Numbered from the stretch's first letter, positions 43,268-53,712 are shown. The stretch: 64,000 nucleotides of DNA from CAZKHG01 sp964552655 (GCA_964552655.1 CAZKHG010000011.1:21440-85439); one strand, 5' to 3'. Made by a program: numbers and translations. The notes: generated from the letters alone by a model not told the origin.

Positions 43268-46174
43268 ATGAAAAAGACGAAATTTTTAATCCTTCTATTA
43301 CTGTGTTGTTCAATACTTCCTGGCTTATATGCACAGGATTACAAGTATGAATCAGTACCGGGCGATCCGTTGAATGCAAGAATTTATACCCTGAAAAATG
43401 GGTTAAAGGTTTACATGTCGGTATATAATGATGAACCAAGAATTCAAACACACATCGCTGTGAGGGTTGGTAGTAAAAACGATCCCAAGGAGACTACTGG
43501 ATTAGCTCACTATTTTGAGCACATGATGTTTAAGGGAACTCCCAATTTTGGAACCCAGGACTGGGCTAAGGAACAACCCCTGGTAATGAAAATCGATTCT
43601 CTTTTTGAGGTTTACCGGGTAGAAACTGACCAACAGAAACGGGCTGCTATTTACCATGTTATTGATAGTATCTCCTATGTAGCATCAAAAATTGCTATTC
43701 CAAATGAATATGACAAAATGATGACTGCAATTGGAGCTCAGGGAACGAATGCATCAACCTCTAATGATGTAACACAATATCAGGAAAATATCCCAAGCAA
43801 CCAGCTGGAGAACTGGGCGATGATTGAAGCAGATAGGTTTGAACATCCTGTTCTAAGAATATTTCACACTGAGCTGGAAACGGTTTACGAAGAAAAAAAC
43901 ATGTCGCTTACAAATGACAGCCGTAAGGCTTCGGAGTTGATTTTAAAGGGATTATTCCCAAATCACCCGTACGGACAACAAACTACACTTGGTGAGGCGG
44001 AGCATCTTAAAAACCCTTCGATGAAAAATATCCGTGAATTTTACGCCAAATACTATGTCCCAAATAATATGGCCATTGCTTTAGCTGGCGATTTTGATCC
44101 CGATGCTGCCATTAAGGTAATTGATAAATATTTTGGAAGACTTGTTCCACGGGAAGTGCCTCCTTTCACATTCAATGAAGAGGAGCCCATTTTAACCCCC
44201 AAAGTGTTTGAGGTTACTGGTCTTGAGGCAGAAAATATATCCATTGCCTTCCGTTTTAGAGGTGCAAATTCGGAAGAATCGCTTTATGCCGATTTGATTA
44301 ATGCCATCCTTTACAATGGGAAAGCTGGATTAATAGACGTAAACATCAATAAAAAACAATTAACTCTAGGTGTACGAACATTTGCCCAAAAATTATCAGA
44401 TTACACTGTGCTTAACCTTAGTGGAAGGAATAAAAACGGCCAAACCCTCGATGAGGTCCGTAAACTCATTCTCGACCAGGTAGAATTACTTAAGAGTGGT
44501 CAGTTCCCGGACTGGATGCTTACTGCAGCCATAAACAACATGAAATTACGTGAGATGAACATGAATGAGTCTATTGGGGGTAGAGCCAGAATGATGTATA
44601 TGAGTTTTATTAACCGAACCGATTGGAGTGATGCTGTAAATAATATTTCCCGGCTTGAAAAAATCACCAAGGATCAGCTGGTGAAATTTGCCAACGAAAA
44701 CCTGAAAGATAACTATGTTGTTGTTTATAAACGCAAGGGGAAACCTGAAGATGTGGCTAAGGTTCAGAAACCGCCCATCACCCCGATTTTTATAAACAGG
44801 AATGCAGAATCTGATTTCCTTAAGAAAATCAAAGAATCTAAAGTACAACCAATTAGCCCGGTTTTTATCGATTATCAGAAAGATATTACTAAATCATCTC
44901 TAGCAAAGGGTGTTGATATCCTGTACAAGGAGAATACAGAAAATAAAACCTTTAACCTGGTTTACTACTATGATTTTGGCAGCAACAGCGACCCGATTTA
45001 TGCCATCGCAACTCAGTACCTGCAACTCTTAGGTACAAATAAACTTTCTGCAGAAGAGCTTGGACAGGAATTCTATAAAATTGCCTGCACATTTAATGTG
45101 GTAGTTATGCCAGATGAAACAAGATTTATGCTTTCAGGGCTAAGCGATAATGCTGAAAAAGCAATATCCTTAATGGAAGAGCTTATCAGTTACCCAAAAC
45201 CCGATAAATCAGTTTTAGACAGTTATATTGATAATTTACTCAAGGAGAGAAACAATGCAAAACTTACCCAACAAAATGTTTTTGCAGGAACAGTTGCCTA
45301 TGCGACATTTGGTGCTAACTCAACCTTCACAAATATCTTAACTGCTGAACAGCTGAAAGCGTTAGATCCTGATAAGCTTGTTGGAGTTGTTAAGTCGTTT
45401 ATAAGCTTCCCACATAAGGTTATCTACTATGGTCCTGAAAAACTTGATGCCTTTAAAAAGATGATCAGCAAATACCACAAACCATCAAATAATTTGGTTC
45501 CGATACCTGCTGAGAAAAAATTCACTGAGCTGGAAACAAATGCCGATAGAATAGTTTTTGCAAATTATGATGCAAAGCAATCATACCTGCAAACTATTTC
45601 AAGGAGCATAAACTATAATACTGATCTTTTACCCATTGTAAGGTTGTACAACGATTACTTTGGTGGCGGAATGAATGCTATTGTTTTTCAGGAGCTGCGC
45701 GAGAAGAGAGGGCTTGCTTACACTGCTCGATCAACCTTTAATATTCCAACCTCACCTGATAAACCCTTTATGAATACGAGCATGATTGCTACCCAAAACG
45801 ATAAAGTCATTGATGCTTTTAACGCCTTTAACGAGCTTTTCACACAAATGCCTGAATCTGAAACTGCGTTTAAACTGTCTAAGCAATCCTTAATTTCTGA
45901 TATTCAGACTCAACGTATTACCAAATTAAACCTGATATGGAATTACCTGAATGCCCAAAAGATGGGTTATAAAACCGATATCAGGAAGACATTGTACGAG
46001 AAGATTCCTACCCTTACACTAGCCGATATTAAGAAATGGCAGGAACAATACATTAAAGGCAAACCCAAAACTTATGTGATTTTGGGAAGAGAATCAGATA
46101 TGGATTTCCCCAAATTGGAGAAGCTTTACGGCCCTGTTACAAAGCTAACGTTAGATCAGATCTTCGGGTATTAA
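43268..46174 (+). CDS. M16 family zinc peptidase (insulinase-like), exported
   Basis: This is a 968-residue, two-module M16 metallopeptidase with a signal peptide (MKKTKFLILLLLCCSILPGLYA), so it is likely periplasmic. The inverted zinc motif HxxEH is GLAHYFEHMMF (His81, Glu84, His85), and the third ligand lies in ELETVYEEKNMS. The second, catalytically inactive half-domain includes the conserved ELREKRGLAYTARS. Length and the fused two-half layout are usual for Bacteroidota M16 proteins. It probably degrades peptides. A near-perfect terminator follows. Confidence 0.95.
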   Translation: MKKTKFLILLLLCCSILPGLYAQDYKYESVPGDPLNARIYTLKNGLKVYMSVYNDEPRIQTHIAVRVGSKNDPKETTGLAHYFEHMMFKGTPNFGTQDWAKEQPLVMKIDSLFEVYRVETDQQKRAAIYHVIDSISYVASKIAIPNEYDKMMTAIGAQGTNASTSNDVTQYQENIPSNQLENWAMIEADRFEHPVLRIFHTELETVYEEKNMSLTNDSRKASELILKGLFPNHPYGQQTTLGEAEHLKNPSMKNIREFYAKYYVPNNMAIALAGDFDPDAAIKVIDKYFGRLVPREVPPFTFNEEEPILTPKVFEVTGLEAENISIAFRFRGANSEESLYADLINAILYNGKAGLIDVNINKKQLTLGVRTFAQKLSDYTVLNLSGRNKNGQTLDEVRKLILDQVELLKSGQFPDWMLTAAINNMKLREMNMNESIGGRARMMYMSFINRTDWSDAVNNISRLEKITKDQLVKFANENLKDNYVVVYKRKGKPEDVAKVQKPPITPIFINRNAESDFLKKIKESKVQPISPVFIDYQKDITKSSLAKGVDILYKENTENKTFNLVYYYDFGSNSDPIYAIATQYLQLLGTNKLSAEELGQEFYKIACTFNVVVMPDETRFMLSGLSDNAEKAISLMEELISYPKPDKSVLDSYIDNLLKERNNAKLTQQNVFAGTVAYATFGANSTFTNILTAEQLKALDPDKLVGVVKSFISFPHKVIYYGPEKLDAFKKMISKYHKPSNNLVPIPAEKKFTELETNADRIVFANYDAKQSYLQTISRSINYNTDLLPIVRLYNDYFGGGMNAIVFQELREKRGLAYTARSTFNIPTSPDKPFMNTSMIATQNDKVIDAFNAFNELFTQMPESETAFKLSKQSLISDIQTQRITKLNLIWNYLNAQKMGYKTDIRKTLYEKIPTLTLADIKKWQEQYIKGKPKTYVILGRESDMDFPKLEKLYGPVTKLTLDQIFGY

Positions 46175-46200
46175 ACATTTATAATTGTCCATTATTAAAA

Positions 46201-46227
46201 CAAAACCAACCCAGCGGGTTGGTTTTG
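46201..46227. terminator. Perfect 12-bp hairpin terminator, bidirectional
   Basis: CAAAACCAACCC (46201-46212) pairs with GGGTTGGTTTTG (46216-46227) around AGC. It lies between the convergent M16 and TetR genes and carries T-rich tails in both directions. Confidence 0.9.
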
Positions 46228-46250
46228 TTCATTAAATCGAGAAGAATAGC

Positions 46251-46859
46251 TTAAATAGTTATTGCTGCCATCAGCATTTCAAAAACATATTGTTTACGCT
46301 CAGAGATAAATTTTTCTATCCCGGAGTTGTCGAACTTGTTCCTATCGGCAATCAGGGGTTTAATGGCAAAGGGGAAAAGAATCAAGGATATCATGCTGAT
46401 GTAAAAGTGTTCAGGATCAATCCGTTTAATTTTGCCTGCATCGGCTTCCCGGTTTAGCTGTGCGCAAAAAATGTCGGTATTATAAAGGTAAACCACTGAT
46501 TTCATCTTAGAGATCTTCTCCGGGTTCCTGTGGATAATGGAAAGTACAAAAGATACCAGAATGGGATCAGAGGAGAGAATATCAATATACTTAAACACGT
46601 AGTCCTTAAGCTTATTCTCCAGCGGCTGGTCGGAATTTAATATCTCCCTGAGCACGGTGGCTTTTTCTTTAATCAGGATATCAAAAATCGTTTCAAAAAG
46701 GATTTCCTTGCTCCTAAAGTAATAGTTCATCAACGATAAATTGATGCCGGCCTGTGCCGCTATTTCCCGAACACCCACCCTGTCCACACCCTTTTTTAAA
46801 AAGAGCTCTTTAGCGGTTTCTATGAGTTTATCGCGGGTTGAATTGCCTGATGTTACCAT
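46251..46859 (-). CDS. TetR family transcriptional regulator
   Basis: This 202-residue repressor-type protein has the TetR helix-turn-helix at residues 8-55: STRDKLIETAKELFLKKGVDRVGVREIAAQAGINLSLMNYYFRSKEILFE, of which the recognition helix is INLSLMNYYF. The C-terminal helical domain would bind an unknown ligand. It has its own promoter and is followed only by the shared terminator. Its target is not evident, as both neighbouring genes have their own units. Confidence 0.93.
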   Translation of the reverse strand: MVTSGNSTRDKLIETAKELFLKKGVDRVGVREIAAQAGINLSLMNYYFRSKEILFETIFDILIKEKATVLREILNSDQPLENKLKDYVFKYIDILSSDPILVSFVLSIIHRNPEKISKMKSVVYLYNTDIFCAQLNREADAGKIKRIDPEHFYISMISLILFPFAIKPLIADRNKFDNSGIEKFISERKQYVFEMLMAAITI

Positions 46860-46879
46860 GGACTTGATTTGATTTTATA

Positions 46880-46887
46880 CAAATGTA
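46880..46887 (-). promoter_or_regulatory. Bacteroidota -7 promoter element for the TetR gene
   Basis: Minus-strand TACATTTG fits TAnnTTTG, 21 bases before the start codon. Confidence 0.58.
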
Positions 46888-46985
46888 AAAATAATTCGAT
46901 TTGAAACCCATGTTTAAAACAAACGTTTTAGAGCATTGAGCAATAAGTGTATGATAATAAGAATTTTATGCCAGGATGTTGATTT

Positions 46986-48914
46986 CTATCTGATTTTTAT
47001 AATGTCAAAATCCTTGGAATACTGGATTAGGAAAACCGATTTATTCTCAAACCCGCCCGATGGGTTTACCTGAATAAAATCGTAATCGGATTGAAGCAGG
47101 TTGGTTTTATTGTTATTGATACATTTCCGGAAATCTTTCCCGTATTTTTTTAGCGCGTTCAGGAAAAATAATCCGGTATCATAACCCTGGAATGAGTATT
47201 GTGTAGGTTCAGATCTGTACAAATCTCTGTAGTTGGCAGTGAAGTTTATAATTTCCGGTTTGGTGAAATCAAGGTACACCTGTGTAAAAAGGTGAAGGTT
47301 AAGCTTGTAGTAGTATTCAATCGGGATATTTTTAAATTTTTGCCATTTGGGGAAGCCATATACCCTGACATTATACCCATAGTAGGTTGTTAAAGCAAAA
47401 AGGTGACTCAAAAAATCCGATACAAAGGCCTCATTGTCAGAGGGAACAAAAATGATATTTTCTTTCTCCAGCGTTAAACTTTGGTTGATTTTGTCCTTGG
47501 TCTCAATATTGTTGCCACCGGGTTTGTAGGTTATCTCTTTAAAATGGAGCTGTTCGGCATTTGAGCATTTGCTAATCTTAGTATTTAGATGCTCCTTGTA
47601 TTGCTCAATCATTCTAAAATTTGTACTGTCATCTTCATAAACCACCATCAGGTTGCCAGGGTTACAAAGTTCAATTTGACTTACAAATTCTCTAACTTGT
47701 GTTTGAAACGATGGAAAAACCTGGTAAACATAAGGGTTGTCATAAAGCAGATGGTTGGCTGATGAAAGAGGGGAAATCATAATCTTACTATTAGCCCGGG
47801 CAAACTCGGCAACAGGTTTAAGCTCTTCCGGGTAGATTGGCCCGATAATAAGATCGGCATTTTTTAGTGGGGCAGATGCCAGAATGGAGTTAACCCGTTG
47901 TACCTCTTTTTGGGTATCGAAAACGGAAAGGTTAATGGAGAGGCCATTCTTTTTCAGCTGATTTATGGCCATAAGTAAACCCTGGTAGAATTCAATGATT
48001 GAAAGTGATTTGGAAATCTCAGGCCGATCCAGTATGGCTATTTTATCGGCTACGCTCATGTACGAGGTGAGCAAACCATTGAAAATAGTGTCCGCTTCTA
48101 CCTTGTCGGTCTCAAACGGTAATAGTAAGGAAACATTAAAGGGAATTTTGTACTTCTGATAGTTGAATGTATCGCATAAAGTATTTGGCAGCGACGAAAC
48201 TACAGGGGTAATTGCCTCCTGCTTGTCCTTGGAAATGTTTTGAACAACTTCATATTTTGGGAGTAAAGATGTATCGGCCGGGTTTTTGGGAATACGGAGG
48301 ATGCTCCCGTATTTCAAACCATTTATCAACAAATCGGCATTAAATTTCTCAATCACTTTTTGGTTAATATTGTAAAGTTTGGATATTGAATAAAGCCCTT
48401 CTTTTGGCCTGACCTGATGAAAGTAAAACCGGATAGAATCGGGTATTGCCTTTTTACCAAGAGTATTCAGCTTATCTTTGGGTATCCTTAATACCTGACT
48501 CAGCATCAAGCCGGATTGAACATCAGGGTTAACGCTCACAATGTCATTTATTTCCACCTGGTACTTCCTGGAAAGGCCAAAAAGGGTTTCCCCTTTTTTT
48601 ACTATATGATAGATGTACAGCTCATTCTGATTATCCTCATTAAAATCCTTTATCGGGATTTTTAAAGCCTGATCAACTTGCAGACCAAGATAGATATCAG
48701 GATTTTCCATGGCAATGTCTATCTGGCTAACCTCGTAGAGTTTACTTATTGAATAAAGGGTTTCTCCCTTTCTAACAATGTGGATGTAGTAGTATTTCCC
48801 TTCAATTTTAACCTTATCGGTCGATTTTTGTAATATTTTTCCAGGTTCTTGTGAGTACAGAACTATTGATAATAAGATAGTTGTAAAAAGGAATATAAGT
48901 TTTTTATAATTCAT
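46986..48914 (-). CDS. Triple-LysM exported protein with a periplasmic-binding-like domain
   Basis: This 642-residue protein begins MNYKKLIFLFTTILLSIVLYS, a signal peptide. Three LysM repeats follow: one starting YIHIVRKGETLYSISKLYEV, one starting YHIVKKGETLFGLSRKYQV and one starting FHQVRPKEGLYSISKLYNI. LysM repeats bind peptidoglycan. The C-terminal half (about 255-642) starts FNVSLLLPFETD and shows the type 1 periplasmic binding fold (ADLIIGPIYPEELKPVAEFARANSKIMISPLSS). This is the layout of the Bacteroidota LysM-PBP proteins, whose ligand is unknown. The frame is open 14 codons further up, but the promoter supports 48914. Confidence 0.92.
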   Translation of the reverse strand: MNYKKLIFLFTTILLSIVLYSQEPGKILQKSTDKVKIEGKYYYIHIVRKGETLYSISKLYEVSQIDIAMENPDIYLGLQVDQALKIPIKDFNEDNQNELYIYHIVKKGETLFGLSRKYQVEINDIVSVNPDVQSGLMLSQVLRIPKDKLNTLGKKAIPDSIRFYFHQVRPKEGLYSISKLYNINQKVIEKFNADLLINGLKYGSILRIPKNPADTSLLPKYEVVQNISKDKQEAITPVVSSLPNTLCDTFNYQKYKIPFNVSLLLPFETDKVEADTIFNGLLTSYMSVADKIAILDRPEISKSLSIIEFYQGLLMAINQLKKNGLSINLSVFDTQKEVQRVNSILASAPLKNADLIIGPIYPEELKPVAEFARANSKIMISPLSSANHLLYDNPYVYQVFPSFQTQVREFVSQIELCNPGNLMVVYEDDSTNFRMIEQYKEHLNTKISKCSNAEQLHFKEITYKPGGNNIETKDKINQSLTLEKENIIFVPSDNEAFVSDFLSHLFALTTYYGYNVRVYGFPKWQKFKNIPIEYYYKLNLHLFTQVYLDFTKPEIINFTANYRDLYRSEPTQYSFQGYDTGLFFLNALKKYGKDFRKCINNNKTNLLQSDYDFIQVNPSGGFENKSVFLIQYSKDFDIIKIR

Positions 48915-48938
48915 CGTCGAATAAATTTTGTGCCTTTG

Positions 48939-48946
48939 CAAATGTA
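48939..48946 (-). promoter_or_regulatory. Bacteroidota -7 promoter element for the LysM gene
   Basis: Minus-strand TACATTTG fits TAnnTTTG, 25 bases before the ATG at 48914. This spacing rules against the longer frame. Confidence 0.58.
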
Positions 48947-49104
48947 AAGAATCCATTTAGTTTACCCATTAAATTACCCTGATTTTACCAGCTAAACTAT
49001 GTTACTGTTTCAAAATAAACTCATAAAACCCGGTTTGAAAATCTTAACTATTAGTTCATAACATATAATTTAAAAATCGCAGTAATGAACTCATCACTAT
49101 AGAA

Positions 49105-52100
49105 TTATCTTGGTCTGTATTTAGAGATACGTTTTGCCAACCTCCGGAACTTAAATCTTTCCATATACCTCGAAATGTATGGTAGAATGTTTGTCCATAG
49201 TATAACATAAAATACACCCGTCATGATCCAGATCGCTAAAATATTGAACCAGAATGTGGAAACAAATAATGAGCCAATTCGTTTTTCCGGTGCGAATAAA
49301 TGAGCCCTGCCATAAACTGAAGTTGGAGTGGCATATACTGGATCATACCTTCTGATTAGCCTTGAATCTACTTCTTCTATTTTATTTACCTCGTTTTTAT
49401 TTAGCAAGAGTGATTCCAAAGATTTGTTGGAGTACTCCCTTTTCAGCTTATAAAACGCATCGTAACCACCAACCTTTGCAGAGATCGACTCATATTTTAA
49501 ATCGCGTTGTCTGCTTATTGTTCGATACTGAGAGTTGAAATAAGCTTTTAGGTTATCAAACAGCAATTTGTACATTTTCAGCGTGCTGGAGTCAACTTTT
49601 GCGATTGAAAGCAGCGCGGTATCAGGGTAAAAAATTGATTTAACGGGATGATCCCTTTTTAGTAAAGCCACCTCATTTTTTATCAGCTGCAGCTCGTTTT
49701 TATAGGTTGATAAATCATTCTTCAACCTGATGTCCCTTTCTATCTCGTCAAGATGGAGCTGTAGCCTGGGAATTACAAAAGAAGCATAATAGGCATTGTC
49801 GCTGAGCTGTTTATTGTCGCTGAAAAACTCTTTTTCAAACTTATTCCCGGAGAACTGGTGAACACAAAGTGCTTCATAAGCCCACCGACTTACCATTATA
49901 TCACCTAGTACTGGAACAAACTCAGGATTTGTAACTGATTTATGGAATTTATTAAAGTTAACTATTACGCCGCTAAAAAGCAATTGGGGAACAAGAATTA
50001 GCGGAATCATAACATATATTGCCACCACGGAATTCAAGGCGGCTGAAATGTTTAGTCCAATCAGGTTTGAGCAAACAGCAGTTGAAAAAAGGATCAGCCA
50101 ATGGCTTAAAAGCATCCCCTTGATGCCCAGAATGTAATTGCCAATTGCTACAAACAGGAATGTTTGTATGGCAGAAAAAATTATGAGTACCAGTACTTTT
50201 GAGTTGATGTAGCTGAAATAGTTAAGGTTAAGAAACTTTTCCCGTAATCGAACCTTCTTGTCCCTGAAAATATCCTCAGCACTAATGGTTAACCCTAAAA
50301 AGATTGTGGCCACAACACTCATAAAAAGGTAGCTGGGAATATTCTCGTTATCGCTGTAAACGTAAGCATTCGGATCCCCGGGTATTCCGCTGATGTATTT
50401 TGTGAAAAAGCTAAGTATCAGGGCAAGGAATGGGGCAGCCAGCAGGCTGATATACATAAACTGCTGATTTACTATTTTACTTCGCAGATTTCTTTTAAAA
50501 AATATCCACATCTGTTTTCTCCGGGAAGGAATGCTAAAGCTGTTTTCAGGGAGAGGTGCTTTGCCCTCGCAGCGCATTATGTTGATTTTACTTTGAATTT
50601 TCTTTAAATACAGTTCATACCATTCCTGCGATGAGCGTTTGCGTTTCCGGGTAACTTTGCCATACTCATTAACCAACCGGGCTTCAACAATTCTGAGGAT
50701 AAGTTCTGTATTTACATTCCCGCAGGTTAAGCATTCGCTCTCCTCAGCTTTCAGGTAGTGGGCAATTTGCTTGAAGTAAACCACAGCATGCATCGGGTTT
50801 CCCTGAAAGATAACTCTTCCACCCTGATCGAGAATGATAATTTTATCGAACAGCTTAAAAATATCCGATGAGGGTTGATGTATATTGGCAAATACAACTT
50901 TCCCTTTAAACGTTTGCTTTTTCAGCATCAGAACAATCCGTTCTGAATCCATAGAGGAGAGACCTGAGGTTGGTTCGTCAACAAACAGAACAGCAGGTTG
51001 ACGCATCAGCTCCATCGCTATATTGAGCCTTTTCCTTTGCCCTCCGCTGATAAATTTATTTATGGGGTCGCCCACTTTCAGGTTTTTAGCCTCGGCCAGC
51101 TCAAAATCCAGCAAAGTTCTTTCAACGAGTTCTTTTATCTCCTTTTCGCTGAAATCCTTGAAGCAAAGTGAGGCGCTGTAGTAAAGATTTTGATAAACGG
51201 TCAGCTCCTCAACCAGCAGATCATCCTGGGGAACATAACCAATTATACCCTTTAGGGATTTTTTTTCATTCTGAATATCATACCCGTTAATGTGAATGTT
51301 CCCGTTTACAGGTTTGAGATTTCCGTTGAAAAGGTTTATCAAGGTTGATTTTCCAACTCCGCTTCCGCCCATTATCCCAACCAGCTGGCCTGAATGTGCG
51401 CTGAAGGAGAATGGGTATATACCATCTTTGCTCCCCTTATGGCGGTATTCGATATTTTCTGCGGTAAAGGTGATAAATGATTTGCTTAAATCTTTTATAA
51501 ATTCACCCGAAACCTTACTATAATATATCGGGTGAATCCTTTGACCCCTTATCACTGCACCTACCCCAAAAATGTAAGCTCTCCCTGGTATTATGTTTCT
51601 GCTATTCAAAAAAAGGTCGCTATCGCCAAAGTATTTGATAAGATAGGTATTTGTGCTGGAAATCCTCAGAACATAAATCTGGCCTTTCAACAACTCGTTA
51701 TATAAGTGCTTAATCTCAGGAACCGGGTTATCCTTGTTATTATCTATCAATAAAATTTGTTCATTCCAGGGCATTCCCGACTTATCTTCACAAAGAATAA
51801 AATCTTTCCCGTTGTTGAATTCAAACTCACTGATGTTGAATAGTCTGGCAACTGATTTAACGAATTCAAGCTTATTGGAGCTGTTTATCCTGCTGTCGCC
51901 AATAAACTCGATCAGCTGCAGGATAAGCCAAACCTTTTGATGTTGCTCAAACTCTTTGTTTATGCTATGTCCCAGTTCGTTAACCCAGTCATTTATCGGG
52001 TAATTGTACTCATCACCCTGCTGCTCTTTTCTTTGTTCAACCGGGTGATACTGATAGATGTATTTATCAAACTGGTCCAGGTACACTTTAACCTGTTCTG

Positions 52101-52224
52101 CCCCAAATTCGTTTTCCAGGTAGGCTTCAACCACCTCGCGAGCCAAGCCGGAAGTACCATACCGATCTACATCCGCAATGATGGCGAAAAGCTGCATCAA
52201 CGATTTTAGAATTGACTCGTTCAT
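49105..52224 (-). CDS. TerB-like/ABC/ABC2 fused transporter (ABCG-like)
   Basis: This 1039-residue protein fuses four parts. Residues 1-150 are helical and resemble a TerB domain (ILKSLMQLFAIIADVDRYG, then LILQLIEFIGDSRINSSNK). A small strand-rich region follows to about 255. An ABC ATPase comes next, with GIMGGSGVGKSTLIN (about 284-298), SGGQRKRLNIAMEL and DEPTSGLSS. The membrane part has ABC2-type helices (about 585-830) and a last pair near 985-1012. ATPase-before-membrane order is that of ABCG exporters. A soluble coiled insert lies between the two membrane groups. The substrate is unknown. Confidence 0.9.
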   Translation of the reverse strand: MNESILKSLMQLFAIIADVDRYGTSGLAREVVEAYLENEFGAEQVKVYLDQFDKYIYQYHPVEQRKEQQGDEYNYPINDWVNELGHSINKEFEQHQKVWLILQLIEFIGDSRINSSNKLEFVKSVARLFNISEFEFNNGKDFILCEDKSGMPWNEQILLIDNNKDNPVPEIKHLYNELLKGQIYVLRISSTNTYLIKYFGDSDLFLNSRNIIPGRAYIFGVGAVIRGQRIHPIYYSKVSGEFIKDLSKSFITFTAENIEYRHKGSKDGIYPFSFSAHSGQLVGIMGGSGVGKSTLINLFNGNLKPVNGNIHINGYDIQNEKKSLKGIIGYVPQDDLLVEELTVYQNLYYSASLCFKDFSEKEIKELVERTLLDFELAEAKNLKVGDPINKFISGGQRKRLNIAMELMRQPAVLFVDEPTSGLSSMDSERIVLMLKKQTFKGKVVFANIHQPSSDIFKLFDKIIILDQGGRVIFQGNPMHAVVYFKQIAHYLKAEESECLTCGNVNTELILRIVEARLVNEYGKVTRKRKRSSQEWYELYLKKIQSKINIMRCEGKAPLPENSFSIPSRRKQMWIFFKRNLRSKIVNQQFMYISLLAAPFLALILSFFTKYISGIPGDPNAYVYSDNENIPSYLFMSVVATIFLGLTISAEDIFRDKKVRLREKFLNLNYFSYINSKVLVLIIFSAIQTFLFVAIGNYILGIKGMLLSHWLILFSTAVCSNLIGLNISAALNSVVAIYVMIPLILVPQLLFSGVIVNFNKFHKSVTNPEFVPVLGDIMVSRWAYEALCVHQFSGNKFEKEFFSDNKQLSDNAYYASFVIPRLQLHLDEIERDIRLKNDLSTYKNELQLIKNEVALLKRDHPVKSIFYPDTALLSIAKVDSSTLKMYKLLFDNLKAYFNSQYRTISRQRDLKYESISAKVGGYDAFYKLKREYSNKSLESLLLNKNEVNKIEEVDSRLIRRYDPVYATPTSVYGRAHLFAPEKRIGSLFVSTFWFNILAIWIMTGVFYVILWTNILPYISRYMERFKFRRLAKRISKYRPR

Positions 52225-52240
52225 CTCTGAAAAATGTTAC

Positions 52241-52248
52241 CAAAAATA
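52241..52248 (-). promoter_or_regulatory. Candidate promoter element for the ABC fusion gene
   Basis: Minus-strand TATTTTTG fits TAnnTTTG, 17 bases before the start at 52224. The leader would be very short. Confidence 0.4.
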
Positions 52249-52391
52249 GTATTTTTTCCAATTAGAGGACTAAAAAACAAGTTCCCGGACATTTTTCAAA
52301 AGAGTTATTTAGATGAAGCATCTGTTTTTTAATTAGTGTTAATATGCTTTTCAGTTTACATGTTTCTTAACATATACTATGTAAAATTCTA

Positions 52392-52399
52392 TATATTTG
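52392..52399 (+). promoter_or_regulatory. Candidate promoter element for rocD
   Basis: TATATTTG fits TAnnTTTG, 93 bases before rocD. That distance would give a long leader of about 85 bases. I see no riboswitch fold there. Confidence 0.35.
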
Positions 52400-52491
52400 A
52401 AAATTGTAAAACTTACTTTAATCTTGTATCGTTTTCTCAAACATTTGAATATAAATTAAATATCAGATAATCAATTAATAAACGTAAAGGT

Positions 52492-53712
52492 ATGAGCAAG
52501 ATGACTTCAAAAGATTACATTGCACGCGAGGACAGATTCGGTGCCCACAACTACCATCCACTCCCAGTTGTGCTGGAAAAAGGGGAAGGTGTTTACCTAT
52601 GGGATGTTGAGGGGAAAAAGTATTTCGATTTTCTTTCTGCATACTCTGCAGTTAACCAGGGTCACTGTCATCCAAAGATAGTTAAAGCATTGACTGAACA
52701 GGCAAAAGTGTTGACCCTGACTTCGAGGGCATTCTACAATAATGTTCTGGGTGAATACGAAGAGTTTGTAACCAAGTATTTTGGTTACGATAAGGTTTTG
52801 CCAATGAACACTGGAGCTGAAGCCGATGAAACAGCATTGAAACTTTGCCGGAAATGGGCTTATAAAGTTAAAGGCATCAAAGAGAACGAAGCTAAGATTA
52901 TTGTTTGTGAGGATAATTTCCATGGTCGAACCATTACTATTATCTCCATGTCAACCGACCCGGATTCTTACGGTGGTTATGGTCCTTACACTCCCGGTTT
53001 TGTAAAAATACCCTATAACAACATTGCTGCACTGGAAAAGGAGTTGCAGGATCCCAACGTAGCGGGATTTCTTGTTGAACCTATCCAGGGCGAGGCCGGA
53101 GTATTTGTACCCGATGAAGGGTATCTTAAAAAAGCGTATGAACTATGCAAGAAGCATAATGTACTTTTTATTGCCGATGAGGTTCAAACCGGTATTGCCA
53201 GAACAGGCAAAATGCTTGCCTGCGATCATGAAGGGGTACGTCCGGATATTCTTATTCTGGGGAAGGCAATTTCCGGTGGTGTTTTCCCGGTTTCCGCAGT
53301 ACTTGCTGACGATCAGATAATGCTAACTATAAAACCAGGCGAACATGGCTCAACTTTTGGCGGGAACCCAATTGCCGGTAAGGTTGCAATTGCAGCCCTC
53401 AACGTGATTAAAGACGAGAAACTTGCTGAAAATGCTGAAAAAATGGGGCAAATATTCCGTGATGAGATGAAAAGCATTAAGAGCAACATGATTGAACTAG
53501 TTCGTGGTAAAGGGTTACTCAATGCTGTGGTAATACGCAACAAGGAGGGAAAAACCGCCTGGGATGTTTGCATTGCAATGGCCGAAAATGGTGTTCTGGC
53601 TAAACCTACCCATGGCAATATCATTCGATTTGCACCACCGCTTGTTATTAACGAAAAGCAGCTTCGCGAAGCTATTGATAAGATTAAAGCTGCATTTAAG
53701 CAATTTGAATAA
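52492..53712 (+). CDS. rocD: Ornithine aminotransferase
   Basis: RocD moves the delta-amino group of ornithine to 2-oxoglutarate, giving glutamate-5-semialdehyde, which closes to pyrroline-5-carboxylate. It is a PLP enzyme of class III, 406 residues. Family marks are YFDFLSAYSAVNQGHCHPKIVKA, NTGAEADETALKLCRKWAY, FHGRTITIISMSTD, LVEPIQGEAGV and FIADEVQTGIARTGKML. The PLP lysine is Lys258 in LILGKAISGGVFPVSAV. The ATG at 52492 gives MSKMTSKDYIAREDRFGAHNY, the standard opening. It ends at a strong terminator. Confidence 0.97.
   Translation: MSKMTSKDYIAREDRFGAHNYHPLPVVLEKGEGVYLWDVEGKKYFDFLSAYSAVNQGHCHPKIVKALTEQAKVLTLTSRAFYNNVLGEYEEFVTKYFGYDKVLPMNTGAEADETALKLCRKWAYKVKGIKENEAKIIVCEDNFHGRTITIISMSTDPDSYGGYGPYTPGFVKIPYNNIAALEKELQDPNVAGFLVEPIQGEAGVFVPDEGYLKKAYELCKKHNVLFIADEVQTGIARTGKMLACDHEGVRPDILILGKAISGGVFPVSAVLADDQIMLTIKPGEHGSTFGGNPIAGKVAIAALNVIKDEKLAENAEKMGQIFRDEMKSIKSNMIELVRGKGLLNAVVIRNKEGKTAWDVCIAMAENGVLAKPTHGNIIRFAPPLVINEKQLREAIDKIKAAFKQFE

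Noticed and set aside
52400..52491. A regulatory leader or riboswitch before rocD
   Set aside because: The region is AT-rich with no GC-rich stems or antiterminator pair visible.
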